NCBI RefSeq assembly: GCF_936933875.1
Contig: NZ_CAKZIK010000085.1
Location: 1 to 64,000, forward strand
Length of the DNA: 64,000 nt
Origin: an uncultured Chryseobacterium sp.
GTDB taxonomy: Bacteria; Bacteroidota; Bacteroidia; Flavobacteriales; Weeksellaceae
Direction: 5' to 3'
Of this stretch, positions 17,072-25,308 are shown piece after piece. The notes under the pieces are model-generated. The model was given only the letters and a program-made list of their open reading frames with translations. It did not search any database and was not told the origin of the DNA. The stretch's first letter is position 1. Every line of letters starts with the position of its first letter. Made by a program: the position numbers and the translations under genes.

Positions 17072-18070
17072 ATGCCAAAAGTTTTGGATAAACCGAAAGC
17101 AAACGGAAAAGTTCAGCATCACGAAGAAAGAAATGAAGGACTTCCGTTCAATACAAAATATTTCGACCACATCAGCGTCAACAGAAGTGCCGTTGAAAGG
17201 CGTGTAAATACCTTAACCGGACGCCGTTCTGTGAAGAAAGAGTTTCAGGCAGCGTGGTTGCTGAAAGCGATTTCGATGATTGATTTAACCACGCTTGCAG
17301 GTGACGACACGCGCGGAAACGTTCTTCGTCTTTGCGAAAAAGCCAAAAATCCTGTTCGTCACGACATCCTCGAAAAATTAGGCGCCGCAGATTTAAATCT
17401 TACAACAGGCGCAGTTTGCGTGTATCACAACCTGATTCCTTACGCAAAAGAAGCACTGAAGGGAACCAAAATTCCAATCGCAGCAGTTTCTACAGGTTTC
17501 CCTGCCGGAAAGAATTCTCTCGAAGAAAAAATTGCAGAAATTAAAAAATCAGTAAAAGCCGGAGCAACGGAAATCGATATTGTAATTTCCCGCGATTTGG
17601 TTTTGGAAAGCCGCTGGAAAGATTTGTACAACGAAATCAAGCTGTGTCGCGAAGCTTGCGGCGACGCACACATGAAAACCATTCTCGCAACGGGAGAAAT
17701 TCCGACGTATACCAAAGTGGCGAAAGCATCTTGGGTAGCGATGATGGCGGGTTCGGATTTCATCAAAACTTCCACCGGAAAAGAGTCTGTTAATGCCACG
17801 TTGGCAGTAAGTTTGGTCATGATCCGCTGCATCCGCGATTATTATGAGTTAACCGGCGTAAAAATCGGCTACAAACCTGCCGGAGGAATCCAAAAAGCAA
17901 AACAGGCCCTGGATTATCTGATTCTTTTGAAGGAAGAATTGGGCGACGAATGGCTAAATCCGGAACTTTTCCGTTTCGGGGCGAGTTCTTTGCTCGGCGA
18001 CATCGAAAGACAGCTCGAACATTACGTTACCGGCAGTTATTCCGCAGGATTCCGTCATCCAATGGCTTAA
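17072..18070 (+). CDS. deoC: deoxyribose-phosphate aldolase
   Basis: Class I aldolase splitting 2-deoxyribose-5-phosphate into glyceraldehyde-3-phosphate and acetaldehyde during deoxynucleoside breakdown. The Schiff-base lysine lies in FIKTSTGK and the second catalytic lysine in KPAGGI; the N-terminal VKKEFQAAWLLKAISMIDLTTL block is of the longer, eukaryote-like DERA type. I start at the ATG at 17072 (332 residues); an in-frame TTG at 17030 would add 14 residues. The aldehyde dehydrogenase downstream on the same strand could oxidise the acetaldehyde produced. Confidence 0.93.
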   Translation: MPKVLDKPKANGKVQHHEERNEGLPFNTKYFDHISVNRSAVERRVNTLTGRRSVKKEFQAAWLLKAISMIDLTTLAGDDTRGNVLRLCEKAKNPVRHDILEKLGAADLNLTTGAVCVYHNLIPYAKEALKGTKIPIAAVSTGFPAGKNSLEEKIAEIKKSVKAGATEIDIVISRDLVLESRWKDLYNEIKLCREACGDAHMKTILATGEIPTYTKVAKASWVAMMAGSDFIKTSTGKESVNATLAVSLVMIRCIRDYYELTGVKIGYKPAGGIQKAKQALDYLILLKEELGDEWLNPELFRFGASSLLGDIERQLEHYVTGSYSAGFRHPMA

Positions 18071-18074
18071 ATTA

Positions 18075-18159
18075 TTTGGGCGTCTGTTTCCGTCTTCCGC
18101 TCCCGCTTTTTTGCTCCACTTCGTTGCGCAAAAAGAGCTCCGCTCAAGCCGGGACGCGT
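18075..18159 (+). repeat. hairpin-cored intergenic element, TTTGGGCG type
   Basis: It opens with TTTGGGCG, continues TCCGTCTTCCGCTCCCGC, has an imperfect T-rich/A-rich hairpin and closes with AAAAAGAGCTCCGCTCAAG then CCGGGACGCG. The same frame recurs at 25309-25399 and in longer form at 33163-33344. It lies between deoC and the aldehyde dehydrogenase gene. Confidence 0.7.
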
Positions 18160-18248
18160 TTGGGAAATAAAAATAAAATTCACAAACAATAAAAACAATT
18201 TGAAATTATTTTAAAATTTTCAAATTCGCACATTTTCAAACTAACAAA

Positions 18249-20657
18249 ATGGAAATCAAAGAAATATTCAACACTATGGTTTACGGTCCCGCTCCCGAAA
18301 CAGCTGCTCCTGCAATGGATTGGCTGGAAGCTCACAACAGAAGTTTTGACCTTTTTATCGATGGGGAATGGACGAAACCGCTTTCAAAAAAATACGCAGA
18401 AACCGAAAATCCCGCAACCAAAGAAGTTTTGGCAAAAATTGCCGAAGCTGATGCAAAAGATGTTGACAAGGCCGTAGCTGCAGCCAACAAAGCACTTCCG
18501 GAATGGGTGAAAATTGGTGGTTTCGAACGCGCAAAATATTTGTATGCCATTGCAAGACAAATTCAGAAACATTCAAGGCTGTTTGCCGTTTTGGAAACCT
18601 TGGACAACGGAAAACCAATCCGCGAAACAAGAGATATTGATATTCCCATCGTTGCGAGACATTTTTATCATCACGCAGGTTGGGCAAAACTCATGGATAC
18701 CGAACTGAAACATTATAAAGAAGTCGGCGTTATCGGACAAATCATCCCTTGGAATTTTCCAATGATGATGTTGGCGTGGAAAGTAGCTCCTGCTTTAGCC
18801 ATGGGAAATACCATCGTTATCAAACCTGCTGAATTGACTTCTTTAACGGCACTTCTTTTCGCAGAAATTTGCCAAAAAGTTGGGCTTCCAAAAGGCGTTG
18901 TGAATGTTATTACAGGACGTGGTTCTGTTGCAGGTTCGGCTTTGGTTGGTCATCAAGATATTCAAAAAGTCGCTTTCACAGGTTCTACCGATGTTGGTAA
19001 AATTTTAAGAAAACAAATTGCAGGTTCAGGCAAGAAAATTTCTTTGGAACTTGGCGGAAAATCTCCATTCATCGTTTTCGAAGATGCAGATTTGGATTCT
19101 GCGGTGGAAGGTGTTGTAGACGCTATTTGGTTTAATCAGGGACAGGTTTGTTGTGCAGGTTCAAGATTATTGGTTCAGGAAAGCGTTGCTGAAACATTCT
19201 ACAAAAAATTAAGAAAAAGGATGGAGAAACTTCGAGTTGGAAATCCTTTGGATAAAGCGATTGATATGGGAGCCGTCGTTTCGAAAACACAGTTGAAAAC
19301 CATAGACGATATGGTAAAATTGGGCGTTGAAGAAGGCTGCAATATTTATCAGGCTAAAAATAAAGTTCCGAAAGACGGTTGGTTCTATCCTCCTACTTTG
19401 TTTACTGACGTTTCTACAAGTTCCACAATTGCACAGGAAGAAATTTTCGGGCCTGTTTTGGTGGCGATGACGTTCCGTTCTCACAACGAAGCAGTTGCTT
19501 TGGCGAACAATACAAGATATGGTTTGGCTGCAAGTTTGTGGACAGAAAATATCAATTTGGCTTTGGATATTGCTCCCAAAATTAAGGCCGGAAGTGTTTG
19601 GATTAATTGTACCAATCAGTTTGATGCTTCTGCAGGATTTGGTGGTTACAGAGAATCCGGTTTTGGTCGCGAAGGCGGAAAAGAAGGTTTGTACGAATAC
19701 ATGAAACCGAAAATCGAGGACGAATTTACTGCGAAACCAATTGTTCCGAAAGCAGTAAAAACAAGTCTTCGACAAGCTCAGACTGACACAAAATCTAAAA
19801 ATATTCTCGAAAATATCGACCGTACTGCAAAAATGTACATCGGCGGAAAACAGGCTCGTCCGGATGGTGGTTATTCGATAGACATCAAAAACTCTTTCGG
19901 AGAATATATTGGCGAAGTTTCCGAAGGAAATAGAAAAGACATCAGAAACGCGGTGGAAGCTGCTCACGGAGAAAAATCTTGGGGTGGAATGACAGGTCAT
20001 GCGAGAGCACAGGTTTTGTATTTTATCGCAGAAAATCTATCTTACCGTTCTGAAGAGTTTGCTCAAAGAATTGCAGAACAAACCAACCAATCTATCGAAT
20101 CTGCGCGTGAAGAAGTGGAAAAATCGATTTCAAGAATTTACACGTACGCTGCAATGGCGGATAAATATGACGGTCAGGTTCACTCAACGGTGCAAAGAAT
20201 GGTGACTTTAGCAATGCCGGAATCTGTCGGCGTTATGGCAGTAATTTGCCCCGACGAAAATCCTTTGCTTGGATTTATTTCAACTGTAATTCCTGCAATC
20301 GCGATGGGAAATAATGTGGTAGTAGTTCCATCTGAAAAACATCCGTTCTCGGCGACAGATTTCTATCAGATTTTAGAAACTTCAGACGTTCCGGGTGGCG
20401 TAGTGAATATTGTTACCGGTCACAAAAAAGAACTGGCAAACGAATTGGCGAAACACTATGACGTAGACGGAATTTGGTATTTCGGCGAGAAAGATGGTTG
20501 CAAAGACATCGAACTTCTCGCCACCGAATCCATGAAGCGTTCCTGGTGCAGCTTCGGAAAATACCGCGACTGGATGAACGACGCACAAGGTGAAGGCCAG
20601 GAGTTCCTGCGCCACGCCACAGAAATTAAAAACATCTGGATCCCTTACGGAGCTTAG
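18249..20657 (+). CDS. aldehyde dehydrogenase with second, degenerate ALDH domain
   Basis: An 802-residue protein, about 1.6 times normal ALDH length. Residues 30-490 form a complete NAD(P)-dependent ALDH: PWNFPM, FTGS, Glu267 in LELGG and catalytic Cys301 in GQVCCAGSR. Residues 520-802 repeat the N-terminal half of an ALDH fold (AKMYIGGKQA, IPAIAMGNNVVVVPS, GGVVNIVTG) but lack the catalytic region, ending in RSWCSFGKYRDW. This resembles the ALDH16-type architecture. The linker (about 503-517) contains an in-frame interspersed repeat. Placement after deoC suggests oxidation of acetaldehyde to acetate. Confidence 0.92.
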   Translation: MEIKEIFNTMVYGPAPETAAPAMDWLEAHNRSFDLFIDGEWTKPLSKKYAETENPATKEVLAKIAEADAKDVDKAVAAANKALPEWVKIGGFERAKYLYAIARQIQKHSRLFAVLETLDNGKPIRETRDIDIPIVARHFYHHAGWAKLMDTELKHYKEVGVIGQIIPWNFPMMMLAWKVAPALAMGNTIVIKPAELTSLTALLFAEICQKVGLPKGVVNVITGRGSVAGSALVGHQDIQKVAFTGSTDVGKILRKQIAGSGKKISLELGGKSPFIVFEDADLDSAVEGVVDAIWFNQGQVCCAGSRLLVQESVAETFYKKLRKRMEKLRVGNPLDKAIDMGAVVSKTQLKTIDDMVKLGVEEGCNIYQAKNKVPKDGWFYPPTLFTDVSTSSTIAQEEIFGPVLVAMTFRSHNEAVALANNTRYGLAASLWTENINLALDIAPKIKAGSVWINCTNQFDASAGFGGYRESGFGREGGKEGLYEYMKPKIEDEFTAKPIVPKAVKTSLRQAQTDTKSKNILENIDRTAKMYIGGKQARPDGGYSIDIKNSFGEYIGEVSEGNRKDIRNAVEAAHGEKSWGGMTGHARAQVLYFIAENLSYRSEEFAQRIAEQTNQSIESAREEVEKSISRIYTYAAMADKYDGQVHSTVQRMVTLAMPESVGVMAVICPDENPLLGFISTVIPAIAMGNNVVVVPSEKHPFSATDFYQILETSDVPGGVVNIVTGHKKELANELAKHYDVDGIWYFGEKDGCKDIELLATESMKRSWCSFGKYRDWMNDAQGEGQEFLRHATEIKNIWIPYGA
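19764..19788 (-). repeat. CTGAGC/GTCGAAG interspersed repeat inside ALDH gene
   Basis: On the minus strand this reads TGTCAGTCTGAGCTTGTCGA then AGACT, matching the short repeat family of the window. It is read in frame as residues about 506-513 (LRQAQTD) exactly in the linker between the two ALDH domains. Confidence 0.75.
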
Positions 20658-20670
20658 AAAAGAATTTCAT

Positions 20671-20712
20671 AATAACAAAAACCACAGAAGTATTTGTGGT
20701 TTTTGTTATTTT
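20671..20712. terminator. bidirectional terminator ALDH / yoeB
   Basis: A perfect 16-bp stem (AATAACAAAAACCACA with TGTGGTTTTTGTTATT) around an eight-base loop separates the convergent ALDH and toxin genes. Confidence 0.85.
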
Positions 20713-20968
20713 AATCATAATGAAATCTGCACTTTGCAATTTGAATTTCATCTTTTTCGTAGCGGTAGATTAAACGGTGTTCATCATCAATTCTTCGCGA
20801 CCAAAACCCCGAATATTTATGTTTTAAAGGTTCCGGTTTTCCGATACCTTCAAAAGGGTTTCGCGAAATATCTTTCAGCAAATCGTTGATGCGCTTCAGT
20901 TTCTTTTTATCAGTTTTTTGCCAGTATAAATAATCTTCCCAAGATTCATCTACAAAAATATATTTCAT
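20711..20968 (-). CDS. yoeB: type II toxin, Txe/YoeB family mRNA endonuclease
   Basis: An 85-residue ribosome-dependent mRNA interferase. Features match YoeB: FVDESWEDYLYWQ at the N-terminus, NPFEGIGKPEPLK, WSRRIDDEHRLIYR, and the C-terminal RFHYD with His83 and Tyr84 at the same positions as in E. coli YoeB. The start lies one base after the antitoxin stop, the usual antitoxin-first operon. All catalytic residues I can check are present, so the toxin looks active. Confidence 0.95.
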   Translation of the reverse strand: MKYIFVDESWEDYLYWQKTDKKKLKRINDLLKDISRNPFEGIGKPEPLKHKYSGFWSRRIDDEHRLIYRYEKDEIQIAKCRFHYD

Positions 20969-20969
20969 A

Positions 20970-21224
20970 TTAATCTTCGATTAAATTTTTCTCAAAGGAA
21001 TCTCGTGATTTCAATTTATCGATTGCCGAATCCAAACGCATTTCATTGACTTTAGAAGATAATTCATGATTTGTTGCCATTAAAGAATTATATTCTTCCA
21101 GAGACATGATCACAATTCCCGAATCTTTTCCTCTGTTAATAATAAGGGTTTCGAAGTTTTTAGCAACTTTATCAAGATAAGTTTTAATATCTTTTCTGAA
21201 ATCTGAAACGGAAGCAATTAACAT
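20970..21224 (-). CDS. yefM: type II antitoxin, Phd/YefM family
   Basis: An 84-residue antitoxin and autorepressor. The N-terminus (SVSDFRKDIKTYLDKVAKNFETLIINRG, residues 5-32) and VIMSLEEYNSL are the Phd/YefM DNA-binding and dimer core; the C-terminal half is the flexible toxin-neutralising region. It precedes yoeB by one base. Two TGTACA motifs lie just upstream, the known core of E. coli yefM-yoeB operators. Confidence 0.94.
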   Translation of the reverse strand: MLIASVSDFRKDIKTYLDKVAKNFETLIINRGKDSGIVIMSLEEYNSLMATNHELSSKVNEMRLDSAIDKLKSRDSFEKNLIED

Positions 21225-21239
21225 ATTATGTATTATATT

Positions 21240-21259
21240 TTGTACAAATATATGTACAA
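21240..21259 (-). promoter_or_regulatory. YefM-YoeB operator candidate
   Basis: An inverted repeat TTGTACA-N6-TGTACAA starting 16 bases before the yefM ATG. The two TGTACA cores (21241-21246, 21253-21258) have centres 12 bp apart. In E. coli the same hexamer forms the core of the palindromes bound by YefM-YoeB, from my memory of that work. Confidence 0.75.
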
Positions 21260-21283
21260 TTATTTAATAAAACAAAATTGGTT

Positions 21284-23716
21284 TTATTCCTTCAAAAATC
21301 CATATTCGTAAATTTTTGGCTGTATTTTTTCCGCTAAAATGCTGAGTTTATTTCTAAGTTCCGCGATGAGTTCTGTGTATGTTTCGTCTGAACTTCTTGC
21401 GTTCATTCTGCCTTTGTCGTTCCTTCCCTGAAAATATTCTCGGATGTCGTACAAACTCGCATTTACATTGATATCTTTCTGTGAATGATAATATCTCCAA
21501 AGTTTTCTCCCTGCATCAAAAACAGCGCGGGCTTCCTTCGAAAATTCTTTTGGCTTACCATCGTACAGTTGTAGAGCGACCGTTTCGCCAAACAGATTTT
21601 CGGTAACTTCTGCTTTTAGTTTCCCGTTAATAAAATCCGTCATAAAATGGCTTTCAAATTTTTCCTTCGCATCCACTTCATGCTCGGTAAAAGGAATCCA
21701 GTGGTTTGTGCCAAATTTTGACTGAATATTATTGCTGCCGTCAAACAAAGTAAATGCTAAACAGTCGTTTTGAAATTCTTGGTCGGTTTTCCAGTTGTCG
21801 TTTGGATATAGGAATTGGTCTCTATCGTTGAGCCAAGTTGCTGGAATGGCTTTTCTGACCGCAAAGTAAATTGCGGTTTTAATAAGATTTTCTTTGGTAA
21901 TATTAAAACAATAACGTTCTTGCCTTTTACTAAGAATCGCTAACTGTATATTGTGTTGAAAATCTGGTGCGCAACTAACAATTAATCCAATGTGAGAATT
22001 AATCTTATCATCAAAGGTTTTTATCCATTTATTAATCGACTGAGAAGACTCTCCATAAATTGTTTTTACACTTATAAAATTATTGCTTCGATCAAAGACA
22101 TCTGCTTGAATTTCTTTAAATATTTCCTTATGTTCTAAATTCCAAATAAAGAATCCAATAGGAAATTTCCCCGTCACATTATCGAAAGTATCTGCTGGAA
22201 CTACAAAAATTTTCTCGAGCGAAGCTCGAAAGAAGTTTCTGAAATCCGAGAAGTTTGAAGATTGCAAATTTTTCAACTTTGAAAAATTTGCAATCTTGCT
22301 GTTTGGGATTTCTCCATAAATTCTTGCGAGGAACTGCGTAAATAGTTCGTTACTTGCTTTTCCAATAACTCCTTTATATTTTGAATGGGTTTTGTTATCA
22401 TTGCTTGTATTAGCCTTATTGGATCCGGTTCCTGTTATTGTTTTTGCAGTTGTCGCTTCCGCATACGGCGGATTAATATAAATCACGAGTTTCTTGCGTT
22501 TTTCCTCATCATTAATAATGTCCTGCAAACCTTGCGGCAGTTTTGTGAAATCGTCATTCAGAAAATCAAACTGAAAAACATGGCTGTCCAAAAGATTGGC
22601 GCCGTGTTCTATACGTTCGTGCATTACGTTGACGTCGGCTTGGTCTAATGTACTTGCCCAAATATTGTATTTGTTGGTTAATCCGGCTAAAAGATTTCCG
22701 GTTCCGGCTGCGCAATCCCAAATGTAGTATTCGTCCTGCCAGTTTTCGCCTAGATAATCAGTCAAATATTTTTGGGAAAGTTCCACCCATTTCCTTGGCG
22801 TAAAAAAAGCGCCTTTTCTTTCGCGGATATCCTGTGGAACCAACAAATCTCTTCGCTCAATAATATACTCCTGAAACTCTTTTATTGGAGGTCTTTTATA
22901 CCTTTTCCAGAATTGTTGGTAAGTGTCTTTGCTGCGAATGTTGATGGTCGCATCAAACATCTGCTTGATGTTTTCCTTTGCGATTTTGTACCCCTGGTTT
23001 TGGTAAGTTACAAACAGATTGTCTCGAATGGTGGAGTCGTCTTCAATTTTCTGGGTATCTTTATCATCCACAAAAAGGTCAGCGAGATAAAAATCGCTGT
23101 CTAAAATGTTCGCTTTTCTCAAATCATCCCAGTTGACTTCAATAATGGGTTTTACAATTTCGAGCCAACGCAGATAAATAGGAATGAAGTTGTTTTTGTC
23201 GATTCTTATTTTTCGAACTTCAGATGCTTTAGCAATATTATTTTTGATGAAAAAACGTAAATCCTTTTCATCTTTTTCGTAATCGTAAACAGAAGTATCC
23301 GTTTTTAATATTGCGTCAACACGCTCTTTTATGATTTTAAATTCTTTTGTTTCGTGGTTGCTTGGTGTAACATTCCAGTTGAAGTCATTCAGATAAAAAA
23401 TATCCTGAATACTGATGTACGGAACAAACGCAATTTTTTTGAAATCGAAGGCGCCAAGAAATGCAGGTGGATATGCTTTGTCGAATGTTCGCGCTCTTCC
23501 AATGGTAAGAATAAGCTGCACGAACATAGTGGTCGCATCGTAATTTCCGGTTTTGGCTTCTGCCCAAAGAAGTGCCGTTCTTCCAAAAAGTGTTTCCTGC
23601 TTCGGCAAAACCTTGAAATCGATATTTCCTAAAATTTCGGTGGTATCAAAATCCTTGAAAAAATCCGCTCCCACTTTATTTTTCAGTTCTTCTTCGCGGA
23701 TATTTTTGTATTTCAT
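21284..23716 (-). CDS. N6-adenine DNA methyltransferase, probable type IIG restriction enzyme
   Basis: An 810-residue protein combining a SAM-dependent adenine methyltransferase (GAFFTP 302-307, motif I AAGTG 336-340, NPPY 415-418) with an N-terminal region containing WAEAK (Glu53-x-Lys55), which could be the E-x-K part of a PD-(D/E)xK nuclease. The C-terminal 350 residues would be the target-recognition part. Single-polypeptide restriction-modification (type IIG or similar) fits best; a solitary methyltransferase is the alternative. Residues about 474-487 are encoded by a perfect 19-bp inverted repeat that looks like an in-frame insertion. It lies 59 bases from the yefM-yoeB pair on the same strand. 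Confidence 0.85.
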   Translation of the reverse strand: MKYKNIREEELKNKVGADFFKDFDTTEILGNIDFKVLPKQETLFGRTALLWAEAKTGNYDATTMFVQLILTIGRARTFDKAYPPAFLGAFDFKKIAFVPYISIQDIFYLNDFNWNVTPSNHETKEFKIIKERVDAILKTDTSVYDYEKDEKDLRFFIKNNIAKASEVRKIRIDKNNFIPIYLRWLEIVKPIIEVNWDDLRKANILDSDFYLADLFVDDKDTQKIEDDSTIRDNLFVTYQNQGYKIAKENIKQMFDATINIRSKDTYQQFWKRYKRPPIKEFQEYIIERRDLLVPQDIRERKGAFFTPRKWVELSQKYLTDYLGENWQDEYYIWDCAAGTGNLLAGLTNKYNIWASTLDQADVNVMHERIEHGANLLDSHVFQFDFLNDDFTKLPQGLQDIINDEEKRKKLVIYINPPYAEATTAKTITGTGSNKANTSNDNKTHSKYKGVIGKASNELFTQFLARIYGEIPNSKIANFSKLKNLQSSNFSDFRNFFRASLEKIFVVPADTFDNVTGKFPIGFFIWNLEHKEIFKEIQADVFDRSNNFISVKTIYGESSQSINKWIKTFDDKINSHIGLIVSCAPDFQHNIQLAILSKRQERYCFNITKENLIKTAIYFAVRKAIPATWLNDRDQFLYPNDNWKTDQEFQNDCLAFTLFDGSNNIQSKFGTNHWIPFTEHEVDAKEKFESHFMTDFINGKLKAEVTENLFGETVALQLYDGKPKEFSKEARAVFDAGRKLWRYYHSQKDINVNASLYDIREYFQGRNDKGRMNARSSDETYTELIAELRNKLSILAEKIQPKIYEYGFLKE
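22259..22298. repeat. perfect 19-bp inverted repeat inside a coding region
   Basis: AAGATTGCAAATTTTTCAA and its exact complement are separated by two bases. The structure lies within the type IIG-like gene, in a lysine/serine/asparagine-rich stretch between the NPPY motif and the following conserved block. Nearby at about 22213-22231 a second short palindrome (CTCGAGCGAAGCTCGA) occurs. Confidence 0.9.
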
Positions 23717-23749
23717 TATGTGGTTATTGTCTTTAAAAAAGTGTCAACT

Positions 23750-23757
23750 CAAATATA
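23750..23757 (-). promoter_or_regulatory. candidate -7 element of the type IIG-like gene
   Basis: TATATTTG on the minus strand fits TAnnTTTG, 33 bases before the start codon. Confidence 0.4.
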
Positions 23758-23787
23758 ATTAATTAAAAAGACTTTACACAACAAAAA

Positions 23788-23810
23788 AAATCCCCAAAAA
23801 ATGGGGATTT
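23788..23810 (-). terminator. terminator of the T9SS-domain gene
   Basis: AAATCCCC pairs with GGGGATTT around a seven-base loop; on the minus strand a T8 run follows. Confidence 0.8.
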
Positions 23811-23830
23811 CAAAAATATGTTAGTTCAAT

Positions 23831-24187
23831 TTACTGCTTAATAATCTGCGTTACTTTTTGTGTGTTGTCTGCCATAACGTAGCGCATCAGATATTTCCCG
23901 GGTCTTAATTTTTCAAGATTAATTTCTCCGGACGTCATGTTCACGTTTACCTGCAAAACTTCAATACCCAAAATAGAGTAGAACGTTACAGATTTAATTT
24001 TCTGGAAAGAATCTTTAGATTTTACAATGATAAAATCGCGGGCAGGATTTGGGTACGCCACCAAAACACCGTCATCAGTTTTTTGTGTCGTGGACATCGG
24101 TTCTCTTAAACTTGTTTGCGCGGAAACTTTTTCCGCAAAAACTGTTAAACTGCCGATAAATATTAAAGAAAATAGTAATTTTTTCAC
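23831..24187 (-). CDS. small secreted protein with T9SS C-terminal sorting domain
   Basis: A 118-residue protein that consists almost only of a signal peptide (residues 1-23, ending KVSAQ), a short linker and a type A sorting domain (VAYPNPARDFIIVKS, VTFYSILGIEVLQVNV, LRPGKYLMRYV). The YPNPA start and the GKYL box are typical. No effector domain is left between them. It may be a genuine small cargo or the 3' relic of a larger secreted protein. It has its own promoter and terminator, which favours a functional gene. Confidence 0.85.
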   Translation of the reverse strand: MKKLLFSLIFIGSLTVFAEKVSAQTSLREPMSTTQKTDDGVLVAYPNPARDFIIVKSKDSFQKIKSVTFYSILGIEVLQVNVNMTSGEINLEKLRPGKYLMRYVMADNTQKVTQIIKQ

Positions 24188-24220
24188 CTATAGCTGCTTT
24201 TTTATATGCGATGTTCCTTA

Positions 24221-24228
24221 CAAATTTA
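24221..24228 (-). promoter_or_regulatory. candidate -7 element of the small T9SS gene
   Basis: TAAATTTG on the minus strand, with an ATTG (near TTTG) 19 bases further upstream. Confidence 0.45.
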
Positions 24229-24272
24229 GGAAAATCGGATTAAACTACAATAGTTTTTCTGTAAACTATATT

Positions 24273-24280
24273 TAAATTTG
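24273..24280 (+). promoter_or_regulatory. candidate -7 element of hemB
   Basis: TAAATTTG lies 29 bases before the hemB start codon. The divergent small T9SS gene has its -7 element about 45 bases away on the other strand. Confidence 0.45.
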
Positions 24281-24309
24281 CAGTATCAAAATCAAATATT
24301 ATTCCAAAA

Positions 24310-25302
24310 ATGATTATATATTCAAGAAACCGAAGATTAAGAACCAATGCCTCTGTTCGTGCTTTGGTACAGGAAACTGTACTCACAACCAACGACTTTG
24401 TAATGCCAATGTTTGTGATGGAAGGGGAAAATCTTCAGGAACCCATTGCTTCAATGCCCGGAATTTTCAGAAGATCTTTAGACTTAACAGTGAAAGAATG
24501 TAAGGAGCTTTTTTCATTGGGAGTTAAAGCCGTAAATCTTTATATGAAAGTTTCAGAAGATTTGAAAGACAACACCGGAAAAGAAGCCTGGAATAAAGAC
24601 GGTTTAATGCAAAGAACCATCCGCGAAATTAAAAATGCAGTTCCCGAAATGATTGTAATGCCCGATGTTGCTTTGGATCCGTATTCAATCTATGGTCACG
24701 ACGGAATTATCACAAACGGACAAATTGACAACGACGCTACGAATGATGCTTTGGCAATGATGTCGGTTTCTCACGCAGAAGCCGGTGCAGACATTGTTGC
24801 GCCAAGTGATATGATGGATGGAAGAGTTTTGGCCATTCGCGAAGCTTTAGAAGAATCCGGACACACCAATGTTGGAATTTTAAGTTACGCCGCAAAATAT
24901 GCGAGTTCGTTTTACGGCCCTTTCAGAAGTGCTTTAGACAGCGCTCCGAAAGACAATATGGAAATTCCAAAGGACAAAAAAACGTATCAGATGGATTTTC
25001 ACAATTCCCGTGAAGCACTCAACGAAGTGTACAAAGATATCGAAGAAGGAGCCGACATTATCATGATAAAACCCGGAATGCCTTATCTGGATATTGTTTC
25101 CAAAGTTCGTGAGGCGATAGATTTACCGATTGCAGTGTACAATGTTTCGGGAGAATATGCCATGCTGAAAGCCGCAGCGCAAAACGGTTGGCTGGATAAT
25201 GATAAAGCCATCATCGAAAGTTTAACGTGTATCAAAAGAGCCGGAGCAGATATGATTTTCACGTACGCTGCGAAAGAAGCAGCAATTCTTTTGAACGGAT
25301 AA
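24310..25302 (+). CDS. hemB: porphobilinogen synthase (delta-aminolevulinate dehydratase)
   Basis: Condenses two 5-aminolevulinate molecules into porphobilinogen in heme synthesis. The 330-residue protein has the two active-site lysines (Lys196 in YAAKYASSFYGPFR, Lys254 in IMIKPGMPYLD) and APSDMMDGRV. In the metal-site segment VALDPYSIYGHDG the zinc-binding cysteines are replaced by Ala and Asp, so this is the zinc-independent, magnesium-type enzyme, as in Pseudomonas. It is monocistronic with a terminator downstream. Confidence 0.97.
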   Translation: MIIYSRNRRLRTNASVRALVQETVLTTNDFVMPMFVMEGENLQEPIASMPGIFRRSLDLTVKECKELFSLGVKAVNLYMKVSEDLKDNTGKEAWNKDGLMQRTIREIKNAVPEMIVMPDVALDPYSIYGHDGIITNGQIDNDATNDALAMMSVSHAEAGADIVAPSDMMDGRVLAIREALEESGHTNVGILSYAAKYASSFYGPFRSALDSAPKDNMEIPKDKKTYQMDFHNSREALNEVYKDIEEGADIIMIKPGMPYLDIVSKVREAIDLPIAVYNVSGEYAMLKAAAQNGWLDNDKAIIESLTCIKRAGADMIFTYAAKEAAILLNG

Positions 25303-25308
25303 TGATTT

